A stretch of DNA of 64,000 bases from assembly GCF_001039005.1 (NCBI RefSeq), contig NZ_LDWR01000023.1:50724-114723 (forward strand), written 5' to 3'. Shown piece after piece: positions 42,198 to 51,616 of the stretch; position 1 is the first letter of the stretch, and the number at the start of each line of letters is the position of its first letter. Source of the stretch: Burkholderia cepacia (lineage in GTDB: Bacteria; Pseudomonadota; Gammaproteobacteria; Burkholderiales; Burkholderiaceae). The position numbers were made by a program, and so were the translations under genes. The notes beneath the pieces are model-generated. The model worked only from the letters and a program-made list of their open reading frames with translations. It did no database searches and had not been told where the DNA came from.

Positions 42198-42992
42198 ATG
42201 GAACCCGATCAAGAGACTGCCGAGCCGATCCTGTTGCGCGAGTCGCACGACGGCGTCGTCACGCTGCGGCTGAACCGGCCGCAGCAGTTCAACGCGTTGT
42301 CCGAAGCGATGCTCGCGAGCCTGCACGATGCATTCGATACGCTGGCGGCCGATCCGCACGTGCGCTGCGTCGTGCTGGCCGCGCAAGGCAAGGCGTTCTG
42401 CGCGGGCCACGACCTGCGGCAGATGCGCGGCAAGCCGGACCTCGATTACTACCGCACGCTGTTCGCGCAATGCAGCCGCGTGATGCTGGCGATGCGCGCA
42501 TTGCCGGTGCCGGTGATCGCGCGCGTGCAGGGCATCGCGACGGCGGCCGGTTGCCAGCTCGTCGCCGCGTGCGACCTCGCCATCGCGGCCGACACCGCGC
42601 GCTTCGCGGTATCGGGCATCAACGTCGGGCTGTTCTGTTCGACGCCGGCCGTCGCATTGAGCCGCAACGTCACGGCGAAGCGCGCGTTCGACATGCTCGT
42701 GACCGGGCGTTTCGTCGATGCGGCGACGGCCGCCGCGTGGGGGCTCGTCAACGAGGCCGTGCCCGAGGACGCGCTCGACGCGGCCGTCGCGCGCAAGGTC
42801 GCGGAGATCGTCGCGAAGAGCCCGGCCGCGGTGCGAGTCGGTAAGCAGATGTTCTACCGCCAGCGCGAGTTGCCGCTCGACGAAGCCTATGCGTACGCAG
42901 GCGACGTGATGGCGCGCAACATGATGGAAGAGGATGCCGGCGAAGGGATCGACGCGTTCCTCGAGAAGCGCAAGCCGACTTGGCGCTCGTAG
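42198..42992 (+). CDS. Enoyl-CoA hydratase/isomerase family protein (ECHDC3-like)
   Basis: 264-residue crotonase. LRLNRPQQFNALSEAMLASL, the oxyanion segments AFCAGHDLRQMRG (about 70-82) and IATAAGCQLVAACDLAIAAD (about 113-132), and NVGLFCSTPAVALSRNV, which lacks the second catalytic Glu, as in the ECHDC3-like group. So a true hydratase activity is doubtful. It stands alone between the MFS exporter and the convergent alanine racemase. The 42035-42197 stretch upstream shows no gene. Confidence 0.8.
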   Translation: MEPDQETAEPILLRESHDGVVTLRLNRPQQFNALSEAMLASLHDAFDTLAADPHVRCVVLAAQGKAFCAGHDLRQMRGKPDLDYYRTLFAQCSRVMLAMRALPVPVIARVQGIATAAGCQLVAACDLAIAADTARFAVSGINVGLFCSTPAVALSRNVTAKRAFDMLVTGRFVDAATAAAWGLVNEAVPEDALDAAVARKVAEIVAKSPAAVRVGKQMFYRQRELPLDEAYAYAGDVMARNMMEEDAGEGIDAFLEKRKPTWRS

Positions 42993-43082
42993 CACGTCGC
43001 TGAACGGGCGCGTCGAACGGAGCGGGCGGGCCGTTACCGACGCGTTTTCTTCGGCTCGAATTTTCCGTCCGCCGGAACGCAA

Positions 43083-43105
43083 GCGGGCCGCCCGAGGCGG
43101 CCCGC
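43083..43105. terminator. Stem-loop between convergent hydratase and alr genes
   Basis: GCGGGCCGCC-CGA-GGCGGCCCGC: perfect 10-bp stem with 3-base loop between two stops (42992 and 43155). No T-run. Confidence 0.6.
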
Positions 43106-43154
43106 AAGTGGCGCGGTATGCGCAGCGACGCGGCAGCGCATCGCCGCATTCACC

Positions 43155-44276
43155 TTAACGTCCGTAGCTCCCTGTCCGCAGCGCCGGCTGCGCGGTCGAC
43201 GCGCCGGGCGGCACGATCACGACCGGCACGCGGCGCGCGAGCGCGCACATCAGCTCGTAGCCGATCGTGCCGCTGGCTTCCGCGACGTCGTCCACTCTCA
43301 CCTGGTCGCCCCACAGCTCGACGGCCGACCCGATGCCCGCGTTCGGGCACGGCGTCAGGTCGACGGTCAGCATGTCCATCGACACGCGGCCGACGACGCG
43401 CGTCATCACGCCGTCCACCGCGATCGGCGTGCCGGTCGGCGCGTGGCGCGGATAGCCGTCCGCGTAGCCGCATGCGACGACGCCGATCCGCATCGCCTGA
43501 TCGGCCGTGAAGCGGCGGCCGTAGCCGACGGTTTCTTCCGGCGACAGCGTCTGCACGCCGATGATCTTGCTCGTCAGCGTCATCGAGGCCATCAGCGGCG
43601 TATCGGCGATGTGCCGCGACGCACCCGTCGGCGATGCGCCGTACAGGATCGTGCCGGGCCGCACCCAGTCGCGGTGCGCGCGCGGATGCCACAGCACGGC
43701 CGCCGAATTCGACACCGAGCGCTCGCCCGGAATCCCCGCCGTGGTCGCATCGAACTGTTCGAGCTGCCAGTCGACCTCGCCTTCGTCGGCGTTCGCGAAA
43801 TGCATCATCAGCGTGATCTTGCCGATCGACGGCGCGCTCGCCGCGCGTTCCCACGCGGCGCGGAAGGCGGCAGGCCGATAGCCGAGCCGGTTCATCCCGG
43901 AGTTCTTCTTGAGCTGGATGTCGATCGGCTGCCGCGGCTTCGCGGCGATCAGCAGGTCGAGCTGCTCGTCGCAGTGCACGGCCACCGTCAGCCGGTGATG
44001 ATCGGCCAGCTCGATGTCGGCCGGTTCGAAGATCCCTTCGAGCAGCAGCACGGGCTTGTCCCAGCCGAGTTCGCGCACGCGCACGGCTTCGTCGAGATCG
44101 AGCAGCGCGATGCCGTCGGCGGCCGCGAGGCCAGGGTAGATCCGCTCGATGCCATGGCCGTAGGCGTTAGCCTTGATCACGGCCCACACGCGCGATTGTG
44201 CGGCGGTGCGGCGGATGAAGTCGAGGTTGTGGCGGACGGCGTCGGGGCGGATGTGGGCGACGATGGGGCGGGGCAT
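43155..44276 (-). CDS. alr: Alanine racemase
   Basis: 373-residue PLP enzyme interconverting L- and D-alanine (Alr/DadX). PLP Lys in [20 protein letters not shown] (about residue 35), Tyr in the C-terminal domain region (ETVGYGRRF, about 265), MMHFANADE, and the C-terminal half with [13 protein letters not shown] (about 310). Length is normal. The start at 44276 (MPRPIVAHI) is the family-typical one; an ATG at 44354 adds a Pro-rich extension and is less likely. No dadA neighbour, so catabolic versus biosynthetic role cannot be told. Confidence 0.92.
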   Translation of the reverse strand: MPRPIVAHIRPDAVRHNLDFIRRTAAQSRVWAVIKANAYGHGIERIYPGLAAADGIALLDLDEAVRVRELGWDKPVLLLEGIFEPADIELADHHRLTVAVHCDEQLDLLIAAKPRQPIDIQLKKNSGMNRLGYRPAAFRAAWERAASAPSIGKITLMMHFANADEGEVDWQLEQFDATTAGIPGERSVSNSAAVLWHPRAHRDWVRPGTILYGASPTGASRHIADTPLMASMTLTSKIIGVQTLSPEETVGYGRRFTADQAMRIGVVACGYADGYPRHAPTGTPIAVDGVMTRVVGRVSMDMLTVDLTPCPNAGIGSAVELWGDQVRVDDVAEASGTIGYELMCALARRVPVVIVPPGASTAQPALRTGSYGR

Positions 44277-44578
44277 GGCGATGGCTCGGGTCGGATGTCG
44301 TTCGGCGCGCGGCGGCGCAATAGGGGGCGGCGGGTTGGCGCGGTAGCGCGCCAAGCCAGTGTTGAGCGCTATCTTATTGGTGTTCGACCAGTTTTAATTA
44401 ACGTATTTGTCGACGATTTGGTTGAAATTTGGGCGGCGAACCAGGCCGACCAAGGCGGTCGGCGGCACGCTCGGCCGAGTCTCCCGTCTAGAAAATCGGT
44501 GCGCGAACGGCGCGGCGCAATGCTAAGCTCTCGACGATCTTGTCATTGAACAATGTAATCATAAAGGAGGAGACTTTG
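44277..44578. other. Divergent intergenic region alr / MAPEG gene
   Basis: About 300 bp with no gene. It is AT-rich around 44395-44440 and carries the dyad CATTG-AA-CAATG (44544-44555), eight bases before the AAGGAGG site of the MAPEG gene; the dyad could be an operator or fold into the leader. Confidence 0.5.
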
Positions 44579-44950
44579 ATGACGACGTCCCAGCTGTGCC
44601 TGTTCATCGTGGCGCTGTTGCCGTTCCCGCTGACGTTCCTGGCGAAGGCGCGCAAGGGCTACGACAACCGTACGCCGCGCGATTACCTGGCGAAACTCGA
44701 AGGCTGGCGCGCACGGGCGCAGGCTGCGCACCAGAACGCGTGGGAAGCGCTCGCGCTGTTCACGGCCGCGCTGGTCGTCGCGTGGCACAACGGCGCGAAC
44801 GCGCACCACGTCGACCAGCTCGCGATGGGTTTCGTCGCGATCCGCGTCGTTTATACGCTGATGTACCTGCTGAACTGGGCGTCGCTGCGTTCGCTCGTGT
44901 GGTTCGCCGGGATGGCGTGTGTCGTTGCGCTGTTCTTCGCCACGCCGTGA
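44579..44950 (+). CDS. MAPEG-family membrane protein
   Basis: 123 residues with four predicted membrane helices (about 4-20, 52-70, 76-95, 102-120). RTPRDYLAKLEGWRARAQAA and HQNAWEALALFTAALVVAWH carry the MAPEG hallmark (E/R-x-x-x-x-H-x-N-x-x-E). Family members are glutathione transferases or peroxidases; many bacterial ones are uncharacterised. AAGGAGG at 44563-44569 sets the ATG at 44579. Confidence 0.85.
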   Translation: MTTSQLCLFIVALLPFPLTFLAKARKGYDNRTPRDYLAKLEGWRARAQAAHQNAWEALALFTAALVVAWHNGANAHHVDQLAMGFVAIRVVYTLMYLLNWASLRSLVWFAGMACVVALFFATP

Positions 44951-44969
44951 CGGGTGGGTGAGCGGGCGA

Positions 44970-44990
44970 GGCCGGTTTTGCGTGCCGGCC
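44970..44990. terminator. Short stem-loop between convergent MAPEG and LysR genes
   Basis: GGCCGG (44970-44975), 9-base loop containing TTTTG, CCGGCC (44985-44990), in the 53-bp gap between two stops. Confidence 0.45.
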
Positions 44991-45003
44991 CTAAGCTGCG
45001 CCC

Positions 45004-45951
45004 TTAAGCGCCGCCCGCGCCCCGCGCGTGACTGTCGTTGGATGCGGGCGCAACGATCTTCGCGGTGAACGGCGGCGCATCCGCCTCGCGGCGCAGGAAC
45101 GCGATCAACGGATCGAGCAGCCGGTGCCGCGTCGAAGGATGGCGGCGCAGCACGAAACGCCATGACGCATCGCGTTCGAGGCCCTGAATCAGCGGCACCA
45201 GACGCCCGCTGCGCAGCTCGGGCTCGATGAGCGGCACGCGGCCGAGCGCGATGCCCGCACCGCCGACCGCCGCACCGATCACCTGGCTGAAACTGCTGTA
45301 GCGGACGATCTTCGTCTCGAAGTCGTCCGGCAGTCCGAATTCCGAGGCCCAGTTGCGCCAGTCGATCTCGGGGCTGTCCTCGTGCATCTCCTGCAGCAGC
45401 CGCGAGACGCACACGTGCCCCGACGCGTACGGATACAGCTCGGGGCTGCATACCGGAAACACCGTCTCCCGCATCAGCACGTCGTCGTCGGCTCGCAGCC
45501 GGTGCGCGGGCACGTGCACGATCGCTAGATCGACGCCGCTGCGCGCGAAATCCGGTTCGTCGTCGAGCACGACGGCATGCAGCGGCGTTTCGGGATGAAG
45601 CGACGAGAATTCCGCGAGGCGGCGCGCGAGCCACATCGACGAGAACGGCGCATTGGCGGACACCGTCAAGCGTTGCGCGGTGCCGCGAATCTCGCCGCAG
45701 GCGTCGGTCAGGCGCGTCAGTGCATCGCTGACGGCCGGCAGCAGGCGTGCGCCGGCCGGCGTGAGACTGATGCCGCCGAGCCCCGTGCTGCGTTCGAGCA
45801 GCCGCGCGCCGAGCGATTCCTCGAGCGCGCGGATCTGGTGGCTGACCGCGCTCGTCGAGACATTCAGCTCGGCTGCTGCGCGCGCAAACCCGCCGAGGCG
45901 GACAGCCGCCTCGAACGCTCGCAGTGCGCTAAGGGGAGGAAGGTGCGACAT
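45004..45951 (-). CDS. LysR-family regulator (GcvA-like), divergent from fused ABC exporter
   Basis: 315 residues. HTH at about 6-65: LPPLSALRAFEAAVRLGGFA, RAAAELNVSTSAVSHQIRAL, EESLGARLLERS. The LPPLSALRAFEAA-VR-GF-RAA start is the GcvA/AmpR subgroup signature. The effector domain is complete. Divergent from the ABC exporter at 46072 with overlapping GTTGA dyads between them, so it likely controls that gene. Confidence 0.9.
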   Translation of the reverse strand: MSHLPPLSALRAFEAAVRLGGFARAAAELNVSTSAVSHQIRALEESLGARLLERSTGLGGISLTPAGARLLPAVSDALTRLTDACGEIRGTAQRLTVSANAPFSSMWLARRLAEFSSLHPETPLHAVVLDDEPDFARSGVDLAIVHVPAHRLRADDDVLMRETVFPVCSPELYPYASGHVCVSRLLQEMHEDSPEIDWRNWASEFGLPDDFETKIVRYSSFSQVIGAAVGGAGIALGRVPLIEPELRSGRLVPLIQGLERDASWRFVLRRHPSTRHRLLDPLIAFLRREADAPPFTAKIVAPASNDSHARGAGGA

Positions 45952-45964
45952 GCGGGGTATTGTA

Positions 45965-45984
45965 GTTGACTCAACACCCGTTGA
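45965..45984. promoter_or_regulatory. Overlapping GTTGA/TCAAC dyads, candidate LysR operator
   Basis: GTTGA-C-TCAAC (45965-45975) overlaps TCAAC-ACCC-GTTGA (45971-45984), so three alternating half-sites lie 14 bp upstream of the LysR start and 88 bp upstream of the exporter. Confidence 0.45.
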
Positions 45985-46071
45985 AAAATCATCTTTTGCC
46001 GCGCGCGGGCGGCGCGGGTAGCCTCGATCCGGTCAAGAAAAACCGCACCAAAACACCGACTGGAGGGCTTC

Positions 46072-49000
46072 ATGTATTTCGACCGACGACTATGGGCAAT
46101 GATGGCGGGACTACGCTGGCGGGTGGCCGCGGCCGTCGCGCTCGGGCTGCTCGCGATGGGTGTCGGCATCCTCCGATTCGTGTTTCTCGGCCGCGTGCTG
46201 GCGCTGGTCTTTTCCGGCGCGCCGGCACGCAGCATCGGCGAAGCCGTCGTTGCAACGGCGGCTTGCGTGTTGTTGCGTGCGTGGCTCGACCATCGCCGCA
46301 CGGTGCTCGCGCAACACACGGCGGGCCGTGTGCAGACCACGCTGCGCGCGCGGCTGTTCGACCGGATCGCCGCGCTCGGCCCCGCATGGTTCAGCGGCGA
46401 ACGCACGGGCGGCGTGATGCTGGCCGTCGTCGACGGCGTCGAGCAGTTGCAGACCTTCTTCGGCGTCTACCTGCCGCAGCTCGTGATCGCCGCGTGCGCG
46501 CCGGTCATGATCTTCGCGGTGCTCGCATGGTGGGACGTGCCGACGGCCGCGATCCTGCTGGTCGCGGCGCTCGTCACGCTCGCGCTGCCGCAGCTCGTGC
46601 ATCGCGCCGACCGGCGCGCGGCGCTCGCGCGCTCGGCCGCATTCAAGGCATTCGGCGAGGAATTTCTCGATGCGGTGCAGGGCCTGCCGACGCTGAAGGC
46701 GTTCGGGCAGAGCACCGCGTTCGGCGCGAAGCTGGCGGCGAAGGCGCGCGCGCTGTCCGACAGCACGTTCTGGGTGCTCGCGCTGGGGCTGCTGACGCGG
46801 CTCTTCACCGATCTTGGCACCGGCCTCGGCGCAGCCGCGGCGATCGCGGTCGGCGCGTGGCGCGTGCGGAACGGCGACATGAGCCTCGAGGCGCTGCTGA
46901 TCGTGCTGATGGCCGGCAGCGAAATCTTCCGGCCGCTGCGCGACCTGCGCTCGGTATTGCATCAGGGGATGATCGGCCAGTCGGCGGCGAATGCGATTCA
47001 CGCGCTGCTCGACGCGGGCAGCCACGCACCGGTTGCCGACGCGCCGCGCGTGACGGGCCTGCGGCCGGAGATCGCATTCGACGGCGTCAGCTTCGCGTAT
47101 CCGGGGCGCCGCGCGGATGCGCATGCGGCGCTGAGCTTCTCGGTTCGCGAAGGCGAGACGGTGGCGATCGTCGGCCCGAGCGGCGCGGGCAAGTCGACCA
47201 TCGTGCGCCTGCTGCTGCGCCAGCACGATGCGCAGGGCGGCGCGATCCGCATCGGCGGTCACGACGTGCGCGCGCTCGATGCCGGCCAGGTGCGCGAGAT
47301 GATCGCGGTCGTCGCGCAGGATGCGACGCTGTTCGACGGCAGCGTTGCCGACAACCTGCGGCTCGGCCGCCCCGACGCGAGCGACGCGGACATGATCGCG
47401 GCCGCGCGCGCCGCCAACGCACACGATTTCATCTCGGCGCTGCCCGACGGCTACGCGACGCGCATCGGCGAACGCGGGCTGATGCTGTCGGGTGGTCAGC
47501 GCCAGCGCATCGCGATTGCCCGCGCGCTGCTGCGCGATGCGCCGATCCTGCTGCTCGACGAGGCGCTGTCGTCGGTCGACGCGGAGAACGAAGCGCTAAT
47601 TCAGCAGGCGCTCGACCGGCTCACGCGCGGGCGGACGACGCTCGTGCTCGCGCATCGGCTGTCCAGCGTGATCGGCGCAGATCGTATCCTGGTGCTCGAC
47701 CAGGGGCAGGTGGTCGACGAGGGCACGCACGCGGCGCTGATCGCGCGCGACGGCCCGTATCGGCGGCTGATGGGGCCGCAACTGGAAGCGGTCGCCGAAT
47801 CCGTCGGCGCGGCGACGACGGCCGGTGCCACCGCGCGCGCGTCGTCGGGCCCGCAGGTGCGGCCGCTGAACGACGATGCGGCGACGATCGGCTGGCCGGA
47901 AACCCTGCAGACGCTGCTGCGCTTCGTGCGTCCGTGGAAGGGCAAGGTTGCGCTGACCGTGCTGTTCGGGATCGGCCGCGTGCTCGCATTCATCGGCGTG
48001 GGCGTGATCGGCGCGATGGTGGTCGGCGCGGTGTCGACCGGTCACGCGAGTCCCGCGCTCGTCGCGGCGCTGCTCGTCATCGCGCCGGTGGCGGCCGTTC
48101 TGCACTGGCTCGAATCGTGGCTCGCGCACGACATGGCGTACCGGCTGCTCGCGGAAATGCGCATTGCGCTGTTCGCGACGCTCGAACGTCTCGCACCGGC
48201 CGGGCTGCTGCGCCGCCGCTCGGGCGATCTCGTGTCGCTCGCAACGCAGGACGTGGAGACGGTCGAGTATTTCTACGCGCACACGCTGGCACCCGCGTTC
48301 GTCGCGGTGCTCGTGCCGGCCGCCGTGCTGATACTGCTGGCGGCGGTCGCGTGGCCGCTCGCGCTCGTGCTGCTGCCGTTCCTGCTGTGGGCCGGGCTGG
48401 CGCCCGTGCTGGCCCGGCGCGACGTCGACCGGCTCGGCACCGGCGCGCGCGAAGCGCTCGGCCAACTGGGCGCGCACCTGACCGAAACGATCCAGGGGCT
48501 CGCGGAACTGACCGCGTTCCAGGCGATCGCGCGCCGGCGCGAAGCGTTCGTCGCGGAGGCCGATGCGTACCGCAAGCAGCGCGGGAAGCTGCTCGATGAC
48601 CTGTCGACGCAAAGCGCCGCGCTGGAAATCGCGAGCGGGATCGGCGGGCTGGCGGTCGCGGCGCTCGGCGCGCTGCTGTGTGCGCGCGGCTGGTTTCCGC
48701 GCGAGTCGTTGCCGCTGCTGGTGCTGGTTGCCGTGGCCGCGTTCATGCCGGTTGCGGAGATCGGTCAGGTCGCGCGCCAGCTGGCCGACACGATCGCGTC
48801 GACGCGCCGCTTGCGCGCGCTGGAGAAGGAACCCGTGACCGTGACGGACGGCGCGCAGGTGATGCCAGGCAATCCGACGGTGCGTTTCGAGAACGCGCGT
48901 TTCACGTATCCGGGCCGCAGCGTGCCCGCGATAGACCGCGTGAGCTTCGAGGTGCCGCCCGGCAGCACGGTCGCGCTGGTCGGCGCGTCGGGCGCCGGCA

Positions 49001-49611
49001 AGTCGACGGTCGCGAGCCTGCTGCTGCGCTTCTGGGATCCGCAGCAGGGTCGCGTGACGCTCGGCGGCGTCGACCTGCGCGACCTGCGGCTCGACGACCT
49101 GCGGCAGCACATCGCGCTGGTCGCGCAGGATACCTACCTGTTCAACGACACGCTCGAAGCGAACATCCGGCTCGCCGCGAACGACGCATCCGACGCGGAC
49201 GTGCAGCGTGCGATCGACCAGGCGGCGCTCGGCGAATTCGTCGCGCGGCTGCCGGACGGGCTTGCGACGCGCGTCGGCGAGCGCGGCGTGCAACTGTCGG
49301 GCGGCCAGCGCCAGCGTGTCGCGATCGCGCGTGCGTTCCTGAAGGATGCGCCCGTGCTGATCCTCGACGAGGCGACGTCCCACCTCGACACGATCAGCGA
49401 GCAGCAGATCCGCGCGGCGCTCGAAGACCTGATGACGCAACGCACGTCGATCATCATCGCGCACCGGCTGTCGACCGTGCGTAATGCCGACCTGATCCTC
49501 GTGATCGAGCAGGGCAGCGTCATCGAGGCCGGGCGTCATGCGGAACTGCTGGCGCGGCAGGGCGCGTATGCGCGGCTCGTGTCGCATCAGGCGAGCGGGG
49601 TGGCGGCGTGA
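46072..49611 (+). CDS. Fused tandem ABC exporter, two TMD-NBD modules (CydDC-like arrangement)
   Basis: 1179 residues containing two complete half-exporters. Module 1: TMD (about 10-310), NBD with Walker A GPSGAGKSTIVRLLL (about 367), LSGGQRQRIAIARALL (about 472) and LLLDEALSSVDAENE. Module 2: TMD (about 615-900), NBD with GASGAGKSTVASLLLRFW (about 970), [16 protein letters not shown] (about 1075) and LILDEATSHLDTISE. Both ATP sites look competent, with the degenerate pattern of many heterodimers not obvious. CydD and CydC normally are separate proteins exporting cysteine/glutathione; this fused form may do the same or export another small molecule. Divergent LysR gene upstream. Confidence 0.88.
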   Translation: MYFDRRLWAMMAGLRWRVAAAVALGLLAMGVGILRFVFLGRVLALVFSGAPARSIGEAVVATAACVLLRAWLDHRRTVLAQHTAGRVQTTLRARLFDRIAALGPAWFSGERTGGVMLAVVDGVEQLQTFFGVYLPQLVIAACAPVMIFAVLAWWDVPTAAILLVAALVTLALPQLVHRADRRAALARSAAFKAFGEEFLDAVQGLPTLKAFGQSTAFGAKLAAKARALSDSTFWVLALGLLTRLFTDLGTGLGAAAAIAVGAWRVRNGDMSLEALLIVLMAGSEIFRPLRDLRSVLHQGMIGQSAANAIHALLDAGSHAPVADAPRVTGLRPEIAFDGVSFAYPGRRADAHAALSFSVREGETVAIVGPSGAGKSTIVRLLLRQHDAQGGAIRIGGHDVRALDAGQVREMIAVVAQDATLFDGSVADNLRLGRPDASDADMIAAARAANAHDFISALPDGYATRIGERGLMLSGGQRQRIAIARALLRDAPILLLDEALSSVDAENEALIQQALDRLTRGRTTLVLAHRLSSVIGADRILVLDQGQVVDEGTHAALIARDGPYRRLMGPQLEAVAESVGAATTAGATARASSGPQVRPLNDDAATIGWPETLQTLLRFVRPWKGKVALTVLFGIGRVLAFIGVGVIGAMVVGAVSTGHASPALVAALLVIAPVAAVLHWLESWLAHDMAYRLLAEMRIALFATLERLAPAGLLRRRSGDLVSLATQDVETVEYFYAHTLAPAFVAVLVPAAVLILLAAVAWPLALVLLPFLLWAGLAPVLARRDVDRLGTGAREALGQLGAHLTETIQGLAELTAFQAIARRREAFVAEADAYRKQRGKLLDDLSTQSAALEIASGIGGLAVAALGALLCARGWFPRESLPLLVLVAVAAFMPVAEIGQVARQLADTIASTRRLRALEKEPVTVTDGAQVMPGNPTVRFENARFTYPGRSVPAIDRVSFEVPPGSTVALVGASGAGKSTVASLLLRFWDPQQGRVTLGGVDLRDLRLDDLRQHIALVAQDTYLFNDTLEANIRLAANDASDADVQRAIDQAALGEFVARLPDGLATRVGERGVQLSGGQRQRVAIARAFLKDAPVLILDEATSHLDTISEQQIRAALEDLMTQRTSIIIAHRLSTVRNADLILVIEQGSVIEAGRHAELLARQGAYARLVSHQASGVAA

Positions 49612-50140
49612 CGGACGCCGGATCGGCGCGTCGCCGGCCGGTGTCGTTACGGGAATCCCGTCCCGTTCGTTGAGCCGCGCCGGCGCTTGCCGGCTTCGCG
49701 CGTGCGGCCGCCCCCGGCCACCCCGGCCACCCGGGCCACGCCGCGGCGGATCGCCGACGTTTCGCATGAACGAGCGGGCCGTCCAGCGCGAATGCGTTCA
49801 TGGTTGAACGGTCGTCATCCCGTCGCGCTTGTCGCACGGGATGGCCAACCTGCCGGCCCACACCCGACACCACCATCCTCTCTTCACGCGCCGCCATCCA
49901 CCTGCGCGGCGCTTCACACCGCCCATCTCCCCGTTTCCTCAGATCTATCCGGCCCGAGCGGCTCGGGTTTGTCTCGATGCATTTTTCCGTTGCGGACTTT
50001 TTTGTTGTCGTAGTATCGCGATTGACAACACATGTTGCATTAATGTCTAATTCGACATCGCATGTTGCGGTGCGGCTTGATGTCGTCGTTACCGCCGGCC
50101 GGCTGGCCGGTTACATCGCTCAATCATGCGGAGAGAAACC
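49612..50140. other. 529-bp intergenic region upstream of glnH
   Basis: No gene seen. It contains a GCCGGC-N4-GCCGGC stem-loop at about 49680-49695 after the exporter gene, three tandem 9-bp units CCCCGGCCA, CCCCGGCCA, CCCGGGCCA (49712-49738), and the AT-rich glnH promoter region near 50000-50070. Confidence 0.6.
50022..50068 (+). promoter_or_regulatory. Probable glnHPQ promoter with CATGTTGC repeats
   Basis: TTGACA (50022-50027), 18 bp, TCTAAT (50046-50051). CAACA-CA-TGTTG (50027-50038 region) is a dyad within the spacer, and CATGTTGC recurs at 50031-50038 and 50061-50068, exactly 30 bp apart, suggesting a dimeric regulator site spanning the promoter. Confidence 0.5.
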
Positions 50141-50893
50141 ATGAGTCGCCGTTCCTTCCTGAAAGCCGTCGCGGTTGCTGCCGCGCTCGGCGCAAGCATC
50201 GCGCACGCGGACACCAAGACGCTCGTCGTCGGGACCGATACGTCGTTCATGCCGTTCGAGTTCAAGCAAGGCGACAAGTACGTCGGCTTCGATCTCGACC
50301 TGTGGGCCGAGATCGCGAAGGACCAGGGCTGGAAATACACGATCCAGCCGATGGATTTCGCGGGCCTGATCCCGGCGCTGCAGACGCAGAACATCGACGT
50401 CGCGCTGTCGGGGATGACGATCAAGGAGGAGCGGAAGAAGGCGATCGACTTCTCCGCGCCGTACTACGACAGCGGCCTCGCGGCGATGGTGCAGGTCGGC
50501 AACACGTCGATCAAGTCGATCGACGACCTGAACGGCAAGGTGATCGCCGCGAAGACGGGCACGGCGACGATCGACTGGATCAAGGCGCACCTGAAGCCGA
50601 AGGAGATCCGCCAGTTCCCGAACATCGACCAGGCCTACCTCGCGCTGGAAGCCGGCCGGGTCGACGCGGCGATGCACGACACGCCGAACGTGCTGTTCTT
50701 CGTGAACAACGAAGGCAAGGGCAAGGTGCAGGTCGCGGGCCAGCCGGTCAGCGGCGACAAGTACGGGATGGGTTTCCCGAAGGGCAGCCCGCTCGTGCCG
50801 AAGGTCAACGCGTCGCTCGTGAAGATCAAGGCCGACGGTCGTTACGCGCAGATCTACAAGAAGTGGTTTGGTGCCGAACCGCCGAAGATGTGA
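50141..50893 (+). CDS. glnH: Glutamine-type periplasmic binding protein with Tat-consensus signal
   Basis: 250 residues, similar to GlnH: TLVVGTDTSFMPFEFKQGDK, YVGFDLDLWAEIAKDQGWKY, FAGLIPALQTQNIDVALSGM, TIKEERKKAIDFSAPYYDSG. The N-terminus MSRRSFLKAVAVAAALGASIAHA (split: MSRRSFLKAVAV, AAALGASIAHA) carries a perfect SRRxFLK twin-arginine motif, unusual for this family, with signal cleavage after AHA. GGAG precedes the start at 50141. The substrate may be glutamine or another polar amino acid. First of an operon of six genes. Confidence 0.85.
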   Translation: MSRRSFLKAVAVAAALGASIAHADTKTLVVGTDTSFMPFEFKQGDKYVGFDLDLWAEIAKDQGWKYTIQPMDFAGLIPALQTQNIDVALSGMTIKEERKKAIDFSAPYYDSGLAAMVQVGNTSIKSIDDLNGKVIAAKTGTATIDWIKAHLKPKEIRQFPNIDQAYLALEAGRVDAAMHDTPNVLFFVNNEGKGKVQVAGQPVSGDKYGMGFPKGSPLVPKVNASLVKIKADGRYAQIYKKWFGAEPPKM

Positions 50894-50959
50894 GCGTGAC
50901 GCGGCAACAGCGCGCGGCCGTGCGGCCGCGCCGGTCTTGAATCGAACGGAGAGCGACAA

Positions 50960-51616
50960 GTGAATTTCGATTGGTCGGCGATCTGGGCGGCGTTGCCGGA
51001 CCTGATGGACGGGGTCCGGTTGACGGTGTTCATCGCATTTTTCGGGCTGGCGGGCGGTTTCATCGTCGGGATGGTCGCGGGGATGTTCCGCGCATACGGA
51101 CCGAAGGCGATGAACGTGCTCGTCCAGGTCTACATTGAATTGATCCGCGGCACGCCGATCGTCGTGCAGGTGATGTTCCTGTATTTCGCGCTGCCGTTGC
51201 TCGCGCACATCCGCATCGACGGCCTGACGGCCGCGATCATCGCGATCACGGTGAATTCCGGCGCGTATCTCGCGGAAGTCGTGCGCGGCGCGCTGCTGTC
51301 GATCCCGAAGGGGTTGACGGAAGCGGGGCTCGCAATGGGCTTGTCGATGCCGCGCGTGCTGCTGAAGGTGGTCGGGCCGCTGGCGTTCCGGCGGCTGATT
51401 CCGCCGCTCGGCAACCAGTGCATCGTGAGCCTGAAGGACACGTCGCTGTTCATCGTGATCGGCGTCGGCGAACTGACGCGCAAGGGGCAGGAAATCATCG
51501 CGGGCAATTTCCAGGCGGTCGAGATCTGGAGCGCGGTGGCTGTGATCTACTTGATTCTTACCGGCGCAATGACGCTGACGCTTCGGGTCGTCGAAAAGAG
51601 GATGAGGATCCTATGA
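50960..51616 (+). CDS. glnP: Glutamine-type ABC transporter permease
   Basis: 218-residue permease with about five membrane helices. [40 protein letters not shown] (family hallmark) and the EAA loop [20 protein letters not shown] (about 117-136). It is a single permease, as in GlnHPQ, and would act as a homodimer. It overlaps glnQ by ATGA (51613-51616). Confidence 0.88.
   Translation: MNFDWSAIWAALPDLMDGVRLTVFIAFFGLAGGFIVGMVAGMFRAYGPKAMNVLVQVYIELIRGTPIVVQVMFLYFALPLLAHIRIDGLTAAIIAITVNSGAYLAEVVRGALLSIPKGLTEAGLAMGLSMPRVLLKVVGPLAFRRLIPPLGNQCIVSLKDTSLFIVIGVGELTRKGQEIIAGNFQAVEIWSAVAVIYLILTGAMTLTLRVVEKRMRIL

Noticed and set aside
46072..49611. The exporter as a straightforward cydDC operon.
   Set aside because: It is one continuous reading frame, and no cydAB lies beside it, so CydDC identity is not assumed.
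49712..49738. The 9-bp tandem units as a CRISPR array.
   Set aside because: Units are contiguous without spacers and only three copies occur.
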